A DNA stretch of 10,303 nt from Candidatus Blautia equi (GTDB taxonomy: Bacteria; Bacillota; Clostridia; Lachnospirales; Lachnospiraceae): the NCBI GenBank assembly GCA_018064695.1, contig JAGHUU010000047.1:1-10303 (forward strand). Direction: 5' to 3'. Made by a program: the position numbers and the translations under genes. Under the pieces are notes generated by a model. The model saw nothing but the letters and a program-made list of their open reading frames with translations, was not told where the DNA came from and made no database searches. Position 1 is the first letter of the stretch. Every line of letters begins with the position of its first letter. Shown here piece by piece: positions 1 through 6,236 of the stretch.

Positions 1-1
1 A

Positions 2-352
2 GAACTGGATCAGGAGCTGTCGGAAGCAGATGATTGTCCTGCAAGGCGGAGCATCCGGGAAGAACAATTCTCTTCCGGGCAGCAGCTCAGCCAGCTCTGT
101 ATTCCGTTAGAGCAGCCGCTTCTGATCTCCGAAGCCATGGATAGAAATACAGTGGCCTGCCCTCTTATGGAATCGAAGGGACAGGTCTCCGCCGAATTTG
201 CCTACTTCTACCCACCCGGAATCCCGGTGGTAGTTCCCGGCGAGCGCATCACGGAAGAACTGCTTTTGCGCATCACCGAATACCTGAACCGGGGTTTTGC
301 CCTCCAGGGGCTTGCAGATTACAGCGGCCATACGATCCGTGTGGTAAAATAA
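2..352 (+). CDS. Orn/Lys/Arg decarboxylase family protein, C-terminal fragment
   Basis: This is the last 116 codons of a gene whose 5' part lies outside the window; the frame is open from base 2 to a TAA at 350-352. The fragment carries the hallmark of the C-terminal domain of the fold-I PLP-dependent ornithine/lysine/arginine decarboxylase family: a YPPGIPVVVPGE block encoded by 209-244. It is followed by a helix and a GLADYSGHTIRVVK ending. The PLP-binding lysine would be upstream and cannot be checked, so neither substrate nor activity can be assigned. In B. subtilis the homologous position, a few genes upstream of holB, is held by yaaO, another member of this family, which supports the call. 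Many such Firmicutes proteins are annotated loosely as arginine or lysine decarboxylase; I treat the substrate as unknown. No intrinsic terminator is visible after the stop. Confidence 0.85.
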   Translation, partial: ELDQELSEADDCPARRSIREEQFSSGQQLSQLCIPLEQPLLISEAMDRNTVACPLMESKGQVSAEFAYFYPPGIPVVVPGERITEELLLRITEYLNRGFALQGLADYSGHTIRVVK

Positions 353-379
353 TAGGCGGGCAATTGTGCATAATAAAAC

Positions 380-408
380 TATGCAACCCACGAAAATTTT
401 GCTATAAT
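380..408 (+). promoter_or_regulatory. Predicted extended -10 promoter for holB-ricT-trmN6-rsmI
   Basis: A perfect TATAAT at 403-408 is preceded by TG at 400-401, giving an extended -10 (TGC then TATAAT). The hexamer 17 bp upstream, TATGCA at 380-385, is a poor -35, which an extended -10 can compensate for. The predicted start, near 415, lies about 27 nt before the holB ATG and leaves room for the ribosome binding site. TGCATA at 367-372 and TATGCA at 380-385 form a perfect 6-bp inverted repeat whose right arm is this -35 position; an operator role is conceivable but unsupported. Confidence 0.6.
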
Positions 409-441
409 AAAATGGAATGTGCTAATCAAAGGAGGGATTGT

Positions 442-1431
442 ATGCTTGGTTTTAACAACATCATCGGACATGAAGAAATAGTGAGATATTTAAGAAATGC
501 CATAGAATCAGGCAAGATATCCAACTCCTACCTCTTCTCCGGCGCCCACGGCTCCGGAAAGAAGCTCATTGCCGGCTCCTTTGCCATGGCGCTGCAGTGT
601 CAGGAAAAGGGCGTGGATCCATGCGGCAAATGTGATTCCTGCAAAAAAGCCCTCGGCAAAAACCATCCTGACATCGTGACCGTCACCCATGAAAAACCGG
701 GAACCATCACCATCGATGAGATCCGTGACCAGCTGCTGCATGATGTGGCCATCAAGCCATACTACGGTCCGTACAAGATCTACATCGTTCCGGATGCCGA
801 CCTCATGACCCCGCAGGCTCAGAACGCCCTGCTGAAAACCATCGAGGAACCGCCGGAATACGCTGTGATCATCCTGCTGACCCATAATGCGGACACTCTT
901 CTGGAGACCATCCGCTCCAGATGCGTAAAGCTGGAATTAAAAGTGGTGGATGATAAGCGAGTAAAACAGTATCTGATGGAAAACCTTCAGGTACCGGATT
1001 ACCAGGCAGAGATCGACGCCTCCTTTGCCCAGGGCAGCATCGGCAAAGCCAAGGAAGCCGCTACATCAGAGGAATTTGCCGCCATCACAGAAAAGGCACT
1101 GCATATTCTGAAAAACGCATCAGCTATGGAGGTCTATGAACTCACAGCAGAGATCAAGAGCCTCACAGCTGAGAAAAACAATATAAACGAATACCTGGAT
1201 CTATTCCAGTTCTGGTTCCGGGATGTCCTTATGTTTAAGGCAACCAGGGAGATCGACCATCTTGTTTTTAAACAGGAATTAAATTATATCAGGGAACAGG
1301 CCAGAGAGCGCTCTTATGAGAACATCGAGAAGATCCTCGAAGCGCTGGAGAAGACAGCCGTCCGTCTCCGCGCAAATGTTAACTTTGAGCTTGCGCTGGA
1401 ACTTCTGTTTCTGACGATCAGGGAGAAATAA
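442..1431 (+). CDS. holB: DNA polymerase III subunit delta' (clamp loader)
   Basis: This encodes the delta' subunit of the replicative clamp loader, which with delta and DnaX opens and loads the beta sliding clamp. The ATG at 442 is chosen because AAAGGAGGG sits at 428-436 just upstream and the protein then begins MLGFNNIIGHEE, as expected for the family. An upstream in-frame ATG at 364 would lie before the promoter and have no ribosome binding site. The 329-residue product has an AAA+ fold. A P-loop GAHGSGKK (34-41) has Lys where an active ATPase has Thr/Ser. A four-cysteine zinc module follows (C53, C61, C64, C67). There is a Walker B-like strand (113-120, with PDAD), a sensor-1 region (T147, N149) and the SRC motif (S159-R160-C161) by which delta' acts as arginine-finger donor. 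The degenerate P-loop fits a non-hydrolysing delta' rather than DnaX. It is the first gene of the operon, one base before ricT. Confidence 0.95.
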   Translation: MLGFNNIIGHEEIVRYLRNAIESGKISNSYLFSGAHGSGKKLIAGSFAMALQCQEKGVDPCGKCDSCKKALGKNHPDIVTVTHEKPGTITIDEIRDQLLHDVAIKPYYGPYKIYIVPDADLMTPQAQNALLKTIEEPPEYAVIILLTHNADTLLETIRSRCVKLELKVVDDKRVKQYLMENLQVPDYQAEIDASFAQGSIGKAKEAATSEEFAAITEKALHILKNASAMEVYELTAEIKSLTAEKNNINEYLDLFQFWFRDVLMFKATREIDHLVFKQELNYIREQARERSYENIEKILEALEKTAVRLRANVNFELALELLFLTIREK

Positions 1432-1432
1432 A

Positions 1433-2335
1433 ATGATTAAAGTAGTAGGAGTAAGATTCCGAAACGTTGGAAAAATATATTACTTCGATCCAAAGGATTA
1501 TGAAATAAAAGCGGGAGACCACGTTATTGTGGAGACCGCCCGCGGTATCGAGTACGGCAAGGTCGTACTGGGAAACCGCTCCGTAACAGATGATAAAGTC
1601 GTACATCCTCTTAAAGAAGTGCTCCGCGTAGCCACGAAGGAGGATGATGAGCGAGAGATCCAGAACCGTGCCAGAGAGCGCGAGGCATTTAAGATCTGCC
1701 AGGCCAAGATCCGTGAGCACGAGCTGGATATGAAGCTCATCGACGCTGAATATACCTTCGACAACAACAAAGTATTATTCTACTTTACCGCCGACGGCCG
1801 TATCGATTTCCGTCAGCTGGTAAAGGATCTGGCAGCAGTATTTAAGACCCGTATCGAGCTCCGTCAGATCGGTGTCCGCGATGAGACAAAGATCCTTGGC
1901 GGAATCGGCATCTGCGGCAGATGCCTCTGCTGTCACACCTATTTATCCGAGTTTGCACCTGTATCCATCAAGATGGCCAAGGAACAGAACCTGTCCCTGA
2001 ACCAGACCAAGATCTCCGGTGTCTGCGGAAGACTTATGTGCTGCCTGAAAAACGAGCAGGAGACCTACGAGGATCTGAACAGAAAGCTCCCCGGTCTCGG
2101 CGATCAGGTAACCATGCCTGACGGTATGACCGGAAATGTCCAGAGTGTAAATGTCCTTCGCCAGATGGTCCGCGTAATTTACGAGGCCAACGATGAGAAG
2201 GAAGTAAAGGAATTTGCAGTCAGCGACCTGAAATTCAAACCAAGAAAGAAAAAGATCAAGATCTCTGAGAAGGAAATGAAAGAGCTTCAGGACCTGGAAG
2301 ACAGAGGAGGAGACTCCAAATTAAATGAAAAATAA
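1433..2335 (+). CDS. ricT: RicT/YaaT, PSP1-domain Fe-S regulator of RNase Y
   Basis: This 300-residue protein matches the YaaT/RicT family (PSP1 C-terminal domain). In B. subtilis, RicT forms the Y-complex with RicA (YmcA) and RicF (YlbF), carries [4Fe-4S] clusters, and directs RNase Y processing of operon mRNAs, affecting sporulation, competence and biofilm formation. The sequence shows the typical start MIKVVGVRFRNVGK, an ARGIEYGKV turn (36-44), and two conserved cysteine groups: C161, C164, C166 and C167, then C198, C203 and C204 within GVCGRLMCC. These are the expected Fe-S ligand regions. The last 30 residues are charged and lysine-rich. The ATG lies one base after the holB stop, with GGGAG at 1421-1425 as ribosome binding site inside holB, so translation is probably coupled. 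The partners RicA and RicF are not encoded here, which is normal. The cluster assignment and RNase Y role are inferred from homology. Confidence 0.92.
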   Translation: MIKVVGVRFRNVGKIYYFDPKDYEIKAGDHVIVETARGIEYGKVVLGNRSVTDDKVVHPLKEVLRVATKEDDEREIQNRAREREAFKICQAKIREHELDMKLIDAEYTFDNNKVLFYFTADGRIDFRQLVKDLAAVFKTRIELRQIGVRDETKILGGIGICGRCLCCHTYLSEFAPVSIKMAKEQNLSLNQTKISGVCGRLMCCLKNEQETYEDLNRKLPGLGDQVTMPDGMTGNVQSVNVLRQMVRVIYEANDEKEVKEFAVSDLKFKPRKKKIKISEKEMKELQDLEDRGGDSKLNEK

Positions 2336-3065
2336 TCTCGTAAAACCGGGCGAACGCCTGGATGATCTGCAGAACGGATATTACGTGATTCAGGATCCGG
2401 AAAAATTCTGTTTCGGCATGGACGCCGTACTTTTATCCGGCTTTGCCAGAGTAAAAAAAGGAGAAAAAGTACTGGATATGTGCACGGGAACCGGCATCGT
2501 CCCCATTCTTCTCCGGGCTAAGACGGAGGGAAGAGATTTCACAGGACTGGAGATCCAGGAATCCTGTGCGGAGATGGCGGGCCGCAGTGTTTCCTATAAC
2601 GGGCTGGAAGAAGAGATTCGGATCGTACAGGGAGATGTGAAGGAAGCAGCCGAACTTTTTGGGGCGGCTTCTTTTCATGTGGTGACCTGTAATCCCCCGT
2701 ATATGATCGGTCAGCATGGGCTGCAGAACCCTGACCAGCCAAAGGCCATTGCAAGACATGAGATCCTCTGCACACTGGAGGATGTGGTGAGCCGGGCTGC
2801 CAGAGTGCTGGACGACAGGGGCCGGTTCTATATGGTCCACAGACCTTTCCGCCTTGTGGAGATCATGAATATCCTGACAAAATACAAGCTGGAGCCCAAG
2901 CGCATGCAGCTTGTGTACCCATACGTGGACAGAGAGCCCAATATGGTGCTGATAGAAGCCCTGAAGGGCGGAAATTCCAGAATTACAGTGGAGCCTCCGC
3001 TGATCGTCTATGAAAAGCCGGGCGTCTACACAAAGTCCATTCTGGAGCTCTACGGAAAAGTCTGA
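2325..3065 (+). CDS. trmN6: tRNA1(Val) (adenine(37)-N6)-methyltransferase family (YabB/TrmN6)
   Basis: The 246-residue product is a class I SAM-dependent methyltransferase of the N6-adenine type. It has the N-terminal substrate and fold motif FCFGMDAVLLSGFA (28-41), the SAM-binding motif I VLDMCTGTGIVPILL (49-63), an acidic strand-2 end GLEI (74-77) and the catalytic NPPY motif (123-126). The E. coli homologue (YfiC/TrmN6) methylates A37 of tRNA1(Val); B. subtilis YabB sits at the same genomic position, between yaaT and rsmI. The start must be the ATG at 2325, because the in-frame codon just upstream (2322-2324) is a TAA. The AGGAGG at 2305-2310 is 14 nt away, somewhat long, but the gene overlaps the end of ricT by 11 nt, so coupled re-initiation is likely. 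Enzyme class is firm; tRNA specificity is by homology and synteny only. Confidence 0.88.
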   Translation: MKNNLVKPGERLDDLQNGYYVIQDPEKFCFGMDAVLLSGFARVKKGEKVLDMCTGTGIVPILLRAKTEGRDFTGLEIQESCAEMAGRSVSYNGLEEEIRIVQGDVKEAAELFGAASFHVVTCNPPYMIGQHGLQNPDQPKAIARHEILCTLEDVVSRAARVLDDRGRFYMVHRPFRLVEIMNILTKYKLEPKRMQLVYPYVDREPNMVLIEALKGGNSRITVEPPLIVYEKPGVYTKSILELYGKV

Positions 3066-3115
3066 GACAATATCAGAAGAACCACGAAATACCATCGGAA
3101 AAGGAGGAGACAGAC

Positions 3116-3967
3116 ATGAGCGGTAAACTGTTTTTATGTGCCACTCCCATAGGAAATCTTGAAGACATAACGTTTCGTGTGCTCCGCACCTTAAAAGAAG
3201 TGGACCTGATCGCTGCGGAGGATACCAGAAACAGCATCAAGCTTCTGAACCATTTTGATATAAAGACCCCCATGACCAGCTATCATGAGTTCAATAAGAT
3301 CGAAAAAGCCTATGTCCTCATCGACAAGATGAGAGAAGGCCTGAACATCGCCCTCATCACAGACGCCGGAACCCCCGGCATTTCCGATCCGGGAGAAGAC
3401 CTGGTACGTCTCTGTTATGAGGCGAGCATAGAAGTGACATCCCTGCCTGGCCCTGCCGCCTGCATCACAGCCCTCACCCGCTCCTGTCTGTCCACCAGAA
3501 GATTCGCTTTTGAAGCCTTTCTCCCTATGGATAAAAAGGAGCGGAAGCAGATCCTGGATGAGCTTGTAAATGAGACCAGAACCATCATTCTCTATGAGGC
3601 GCCTCACCGCCTTGTAAGAACCCTGGAGGAGCTGAGAGAAGCCCTTGGAAACCGCAGGATGACCCTCTGCCGTGAGCTCACCAAGCGCCACGAGACAGCT
3701 TTTCAGACCACGATCGATGATCTGCTGCACTACTATGAGACAGAGAAGCCTCTGGGCGAATGCGTGCTGGTGGTGGAAGGCAGAAGTCATGAGGAATTAA
3801 AAGCCGAGGAACAGGCCTCCTGGGAGAGCATTTCCATAGAAGAGCACATGGCAATTTACGAAGGCAAGGGCATGTCAAATAAGGATGCCATGAAGCAGGT
3901 TGCAAAGGATCGAGGCGTAACAAAACGCGATATTTACCAGTATCTTCTGGAGCAGAAAGAGAAATAA
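3116..3967 (+). CDS. rsmI: 16S rRNA (cytidine(1402)-2'-O)-methyltransferase
   Basis: RsmI uses SAM to 2'-O-methylate C1402 of 16S rRNA in the ribosomal P site, complementing RsmH. The 283-residue product has the tetrapyrrole-methylase fold with family blocks in order: LCATPIGNLEDIT (7-19), IAAEDTR (32-38), TSYHE (54-58), LITDAGTPGISDPG (80-93) and the PGPAA motif (111-115). A C-terminal helix-turn-helix-like segment holds SNKDAMKQVAKDRGVTKRDIY. Length matches the family. The ATG is preceded by AAGGAGGAG at 3101-3109 with good spacing. The gene is 50 nt after the methyltransferase gene with no visible promoter, so it probably ends the holB operon. A strong terminator follows. In B. subtilis rsmI (yabC) ends the equivalent run after yabB and yazA; yazA is absent here. 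Confidence 0.96.
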   Translation: MSGKLFLCATPIGNLEDITFRVLRTLKEVDLIAAEDTRNSIKLLNHFDIKTPMTSYHEFNKIEKAYVLIDKMREGLNIALITDAGTPGISDPGEDLVRLCYEASIEVTSLPGPAACITALTRSCLSTRRFAFEAFLPMDKKERKQILDELVNETRTIILYEAPHRLVRTLEELREALGNRRMTLCRELTKRHETAFQTTIDDLLHYYETEKPLGECVLVVEGRSHEELKAEEQASWESISIEEHMAIYEGKGMSNKDAMKQVAKDRGVTKRDIYQYLLEQKEK

Positions 3968-3989
3968 AATAATACACGGAATTATATAA

Positions 3990-4028
3990 AAAAACGGGCA
4001 TTTCCGGAGGCGGAAACGGCCCGTTTTT
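3990..4028 (+). terminator. Intrinsic terminator after rsmI
   Basis: AAAAACGGGC at 3990-3999 pairs perfectly with GCCCGTTTTT at 4019-4028. The stem continues with TTTCCG (4001-4006) pairing with CGGAAA (4011-4016) around a GAGG loop; A4000 opposite C4017-G4018 forms a small internal bulge. A T-run at 4024-4028 and another at 4032-4038 follow. This is a textbook Rho-independent terminator. It separates the rsmI operon from the gyrase operon. Confidence 0.93.
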
Positions 4029-4040
4029 CTGTTTTTTTAT

Positions 4041-4070
4041 TTGTAAAAAAGAGGGTTTGTGTGGTATAAT
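4041..4070 (+). promoter_or_regulatory. Predicted gyrB promoter
   Basis: TTGTAA at 4041-4046 and a perfect TATAAT at 4065-4070 are separated by 18 bp, with TG at 4062-4063 making an extended -10. It starts right after the rsmI terminator, as expected for a new operon. The predicted start near 4077 gives a leader of about 185 nt before gyrB. Two more TATAAT hexamers occur at 4116-4121 and 4134-4139, but neither has a recognisable -35 or an extended -10. They may be chance in AT-rich DNA or weak alternative promoters. Confidence 0.7.
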
Positions 4071-4142
4071 AAACCATGTATGAGTCTGTCCGTAAGCGAA
4101 AGAGAAATTTCTTATTATAATGTATTTTTACAGTATAATGTT

Positions 4143-4206
4143 TTTTCCGGAGAAAGACAGAACCATCTATGTGAAACAGGGAATAATAGAATCGGTTTTC
4201 CGGAGA
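4143..4206 (+). repeat. Direct repeat TTTTCCGGAGA in the gyrB leader
   Basis: The 11-base sequence TTTTCCGGAGA occurs at 4143-4153 and again at 4196-4206. A shorter copy, TTTCCGGAG, is also present inside the upstream terminator hairpin at 4001-4009. The second copy contributes to the left arm of the leader hairpin at 4193-4227. The first copy contains the same TTTTCCGG and could pair with the same right arm (CCGGAAAA, 4217-4224), so the two pairings are mutually exclusive. Function unknown. Confidence 0.6.
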
Positions 4207-4227
4207 GGATCCATCACCGGAAAACCG
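4193..4227 (+). promoter_or_regulatory. Perfect 11-bp hairpin in the gyrB 5' leader
   Basis: CGGTTTTCCGG at 4193-4203 is the exact reverse complement of CCGGAAAACCG at 4217-4227, with a 13-nt loop. It is not followed by a T-run, so it is not an intrinsic terminator as it stands. It lies 21 nt upstream of the gyrB ribosome binding site (AGGAGG, 4249-4254), inside the transcribed leader predicted from the promoter at 4041-4070. Possible roles are mRNA stability, a protein-binding site on DNA, or leader regulation; the sequence does not decide between them. Confidence 0.65.
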
Positions 4228-4260
4228 CAGAAATAAATCGATATTTACAGGAGGAAACAC

Positions 4261-6186
4261 ATGGGCGCAGAAAACACAACATACGGTGCGGATCAGATCC
4301 AGATCTTAGAGGGTCTGGAAGCAGTTCGTAAGAGACCGGGTATGTACATTGGAAGTACTTCCAGCCGCGGTCTGCACCATCTGGTATATGAGATCGTGGA
4401 TAACGCTGTGGATGAAGCCTTAGCCGGCTTCTGTACCGAGATCCAGGTCATCATAAATCCGGATAACTCCATCACAGTTATAGATAACGGACGAGGCATT
4501 CCGGTTGGCATCAACCAGAAGGCCGGCATCCCTGCAGTTGAAGTCGTATTTACCATTCTTCATGCCGGCGGAAAATTCGGCGGCGGAGGGTACAAGGTAT
4601 CCGGCGGACTTCACGGCGTAGGCGCATCCGTAGTAAATGCTCTTTCCGAGTGGGTGGAGGTAACCATCTACCGCGAGGGCAAGATCCATCAGCAGCGCTA
4701 CGAGCGCGGCAAGACCATGTATCCTTTAAAGGTCATCGGCACCTGCGAGGAGGAGAGAACCGGTACCACCGTCACCTTCCTTCCGGACAAACAGATCTTT
4801 GAGGAGACCGTTTACGACTACGACATCCTGAAACAGAGAATGAGAGAGATGGCTTTCCTTACCAAAGGCCTTCGCATCGTGCTTCAGGATACAAGAGAGG
4901 GCATTGCCCAGGAGAGAGTCTTCCATTACGAGGGCGGTATCCAGGAGTTCGTCTCCTATCTGAACCGCAGCAAGGAAGCCCTTTATCCAACCATCATCTA
5001 CTGCGAGGGCGAAAAGAACGGCGTGGCCGTGGAGGTAGCCTTCCAGCACAACGACTCTTATACAGAAAACAGCTACGGCTTTGTTAACAACATCAACACT
5101 CCTGAGGGCGGTACCCACATCGTAGGTTTCCGTAATGCCATTACCAAAACCTTTAACGAGTACGCCAGAAAGAACAAGCTTCTCCGCGACAGCGAGCCAA
5201 ACCTCACCGGTGACGACATCCGTGAGGGTCTGACCGCCATCGTAAGCGTTAAGATCGAGGATCCTCAGTTTGAGGGCCAGACCAAACAGAAGCTTGGCAA
5301 CAGCGAGGCCAAATCCGCCGTAGATTTTGTGGTAAGCAAACAGCTGGAGATCTTCCTGGAGCAGAACCCATCCGTGGGTAAAGCCACCATAGAGAAATCC
5401 ATCCTGGCACAGAGAGCCCGTGAGGCAGCCAGAAAGGCCCGTGAGCTCACCAGAAGAAAATCAGCCCTTGACAGTATGGCCCTTCCGGGAAAACTGGCAG
5501 ACTGCTCCGATAAGAACCCTGAAAACTGCGAGATCTACATCGTAGAGGGAGACTCCGCAGGCGGCTCCGCAAAGACCGCCCGCAACCGTGCCACCCAGGC
5601 TATCCTTCCTCTCCGCGGAAAGATCCTGAACGTAGAAAAAGCCCGTATGGACCGCATTTACGGAAACGAGGAGATCAGAGCCATGATCACCGCTTTCGGA
5701 ACCGGCATCCATGAGGACTTTGACATCACCAAGCTCCGCTATCACAAGATCATCATTATGACCGATGCGGACGTAGACGGTGCCCACATTGCCACCCTTC
5801 TTCTCACCTTCCTGTACCGCTTCATGCCGGAGCTCATCAAACAGGGATATGTATACCTGGCACAGCCGCCTCTTTACAAGCTTGAGAAGAACCGCAAGGT
5901 ATGGTACGCATACTCAGATGCAGAGCTGAACCAGATCCTTGAGGAGGTAGGCCGCGACAGCAACAACAAGATCCAGCGTTACAAAGGTCTTGGCGAGATG
6001 GATGCGGAACAGCTGTGGGAGACCACCATGGATCCTGAGAAGAGAATCCTTCTCCGTGTGACCATGAACGAAGAAGCCGAGTCCGAAATCGACCTCACCT
6101 TCACCACCCTTATGGGAGATAAGGTAGAGCCTCGAAGAGAATTCATTGAGGAGAACGCAAGATTCGTAGAAAACCTTGACATCTAA
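4261..6186 (+). CDS. gyrB: DNA gyrase subunit B
   Basis: GyrB is the ATPase subunit of DNA gyrase (A2B2), which introduces negative supercoils. The 641-residue protein is the short Gram-positive form, without the insertion found in E. coli. In order it shows the GHKL ATPase domain (EIVDNAVDEALAG 44-56, DNGRGIP 75-81, then a glycine-rich lid ending GGLHGVGASVVNALS) and a transducer domain. The TOPRIM domain follows, with EGDSAGG from E429, PLRGK 450-454 and TDADVDG 501-507; E429, D502 and D504 are the expected metal ligands. The C-terminal QRYKGLGEM (572-580) and the ending FVENLDI are typical. Start: ATG with AGGAGG at 4249-4254, spacing 6. Pairing with a downstream gyrA that carries a GyrA-box argues for gyrase rather than topoisomerase IV. 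It heads the second operon, after the structured leader. Its place next to rsmI, rather than after recF, differs from the classic dnaA-dnaN-recF-gyrB order. Confidence 0.98.
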   Translation: MGAENTTYGADQIQILEGLEAVRKRPGMYIGSTSSRGLHHLVYEIVDNAVDEALAGFCTEIQVIINPDNSITVIDNGRGIPVGINQKAGIPAVEVVFTILHAGGKFGGGGYKVSGGLHGVGASVVNALSEWVEVTIYREGKIHQQRYERGKTMYPLKVIGTCEEERTGTTVTFLPDKQIFEETVYDYDILKQRMREMAFLTKGLRIVLQDTREGIAQERVFHYEGGIQEFVSYLNRSKEALYPTIIYCEGEKNGVAVEVAFQHNDSYTENSYGFVNNINTPEGGTHIVGFRNAITKTFNEYARKNKLLRDSEPNLTGDDIREGLTAIVSVKIEDPQFEGQTKQKLGNSEAKSAVDFVVSKQLEIFLEQNPSVGKATIEKSILAQRAREAARKARELTRRKSALDSMALPGKLADCSDKNPENCEIYIVEGDSAGGSAKTARNRATQAILPLRGKILNVEKARMDRIYGNEEIRAMITAFGTGIHEDFDITKLRYHKIIIMTDADVDGAHIATLLLTFLYRFMPELIKQGYVYLAQPPLYKLEKNRKVWYAYSDAELNQILEEVGRDSNNKIQRYKGLGEMDAEQLWETTMDPEKRILLRVTMNEEAESEIDLTFTTLMGDKVEPRREFIEENARFVENLDI

Positions 6187-6189
6187 CCG

Positions 6190-6207
6190 ATTCTGCTTTG
6201 ACAGAAT
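6190..6207 (+). repeat. Small hairpin between gyrB and gyrA
   Basis: ATTCTG at 6190-6195 and CAGAAT at 6202-6207 form a 6-bp inverted repeat with a 6-nt loop in the 50-nt gap between the two genes. No T-run follows, so it is not a terminator. It could be an mRNA processing or stability element, or chance. Confidence 0.3.
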
Positions 6208-6236
6208 ATTTCTGATAAAAATTCTAGGAGAAAAGA

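Noticed and set aside
364..441. N-terminal extension of HolB starting at ATG 364
   Set aside because: This ATG precedes the promoter -10 and lacks a ribosome binding site. The ATG at 442 has AAAGGAGGG and gives the family's normal N-terminus.
2433..3095. A 220-codon antisense reading frame opposite the tRNA methyltransferase gene
   Set aside because: The plus-strand frame has clear methyltransferase motifs; the antisense product has none.
4076..4120. A 14-codon basic leader peptide (MYESVRKRKRNFLL) upstream of gyrB
   Set aside because: It starts almost exactly at the predicted transcript start and has no ribosome binding site, so translation is unlikely.
4193..4227. Intrinsic terminator (attenuator) in the gyrB leader
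   Set aside because: The stem is strong but is followed by CAGAAATAAATCG rather than a T-run, so it was called only as a leader hairpin.
4059..4331. A 90-codon reading frame across the gyrB leader into gyrB
   Set aside because: It begins inside the promoter, has no ribosome binding site, overlaps the gyrB start out of frame, and its product resembles nothing.
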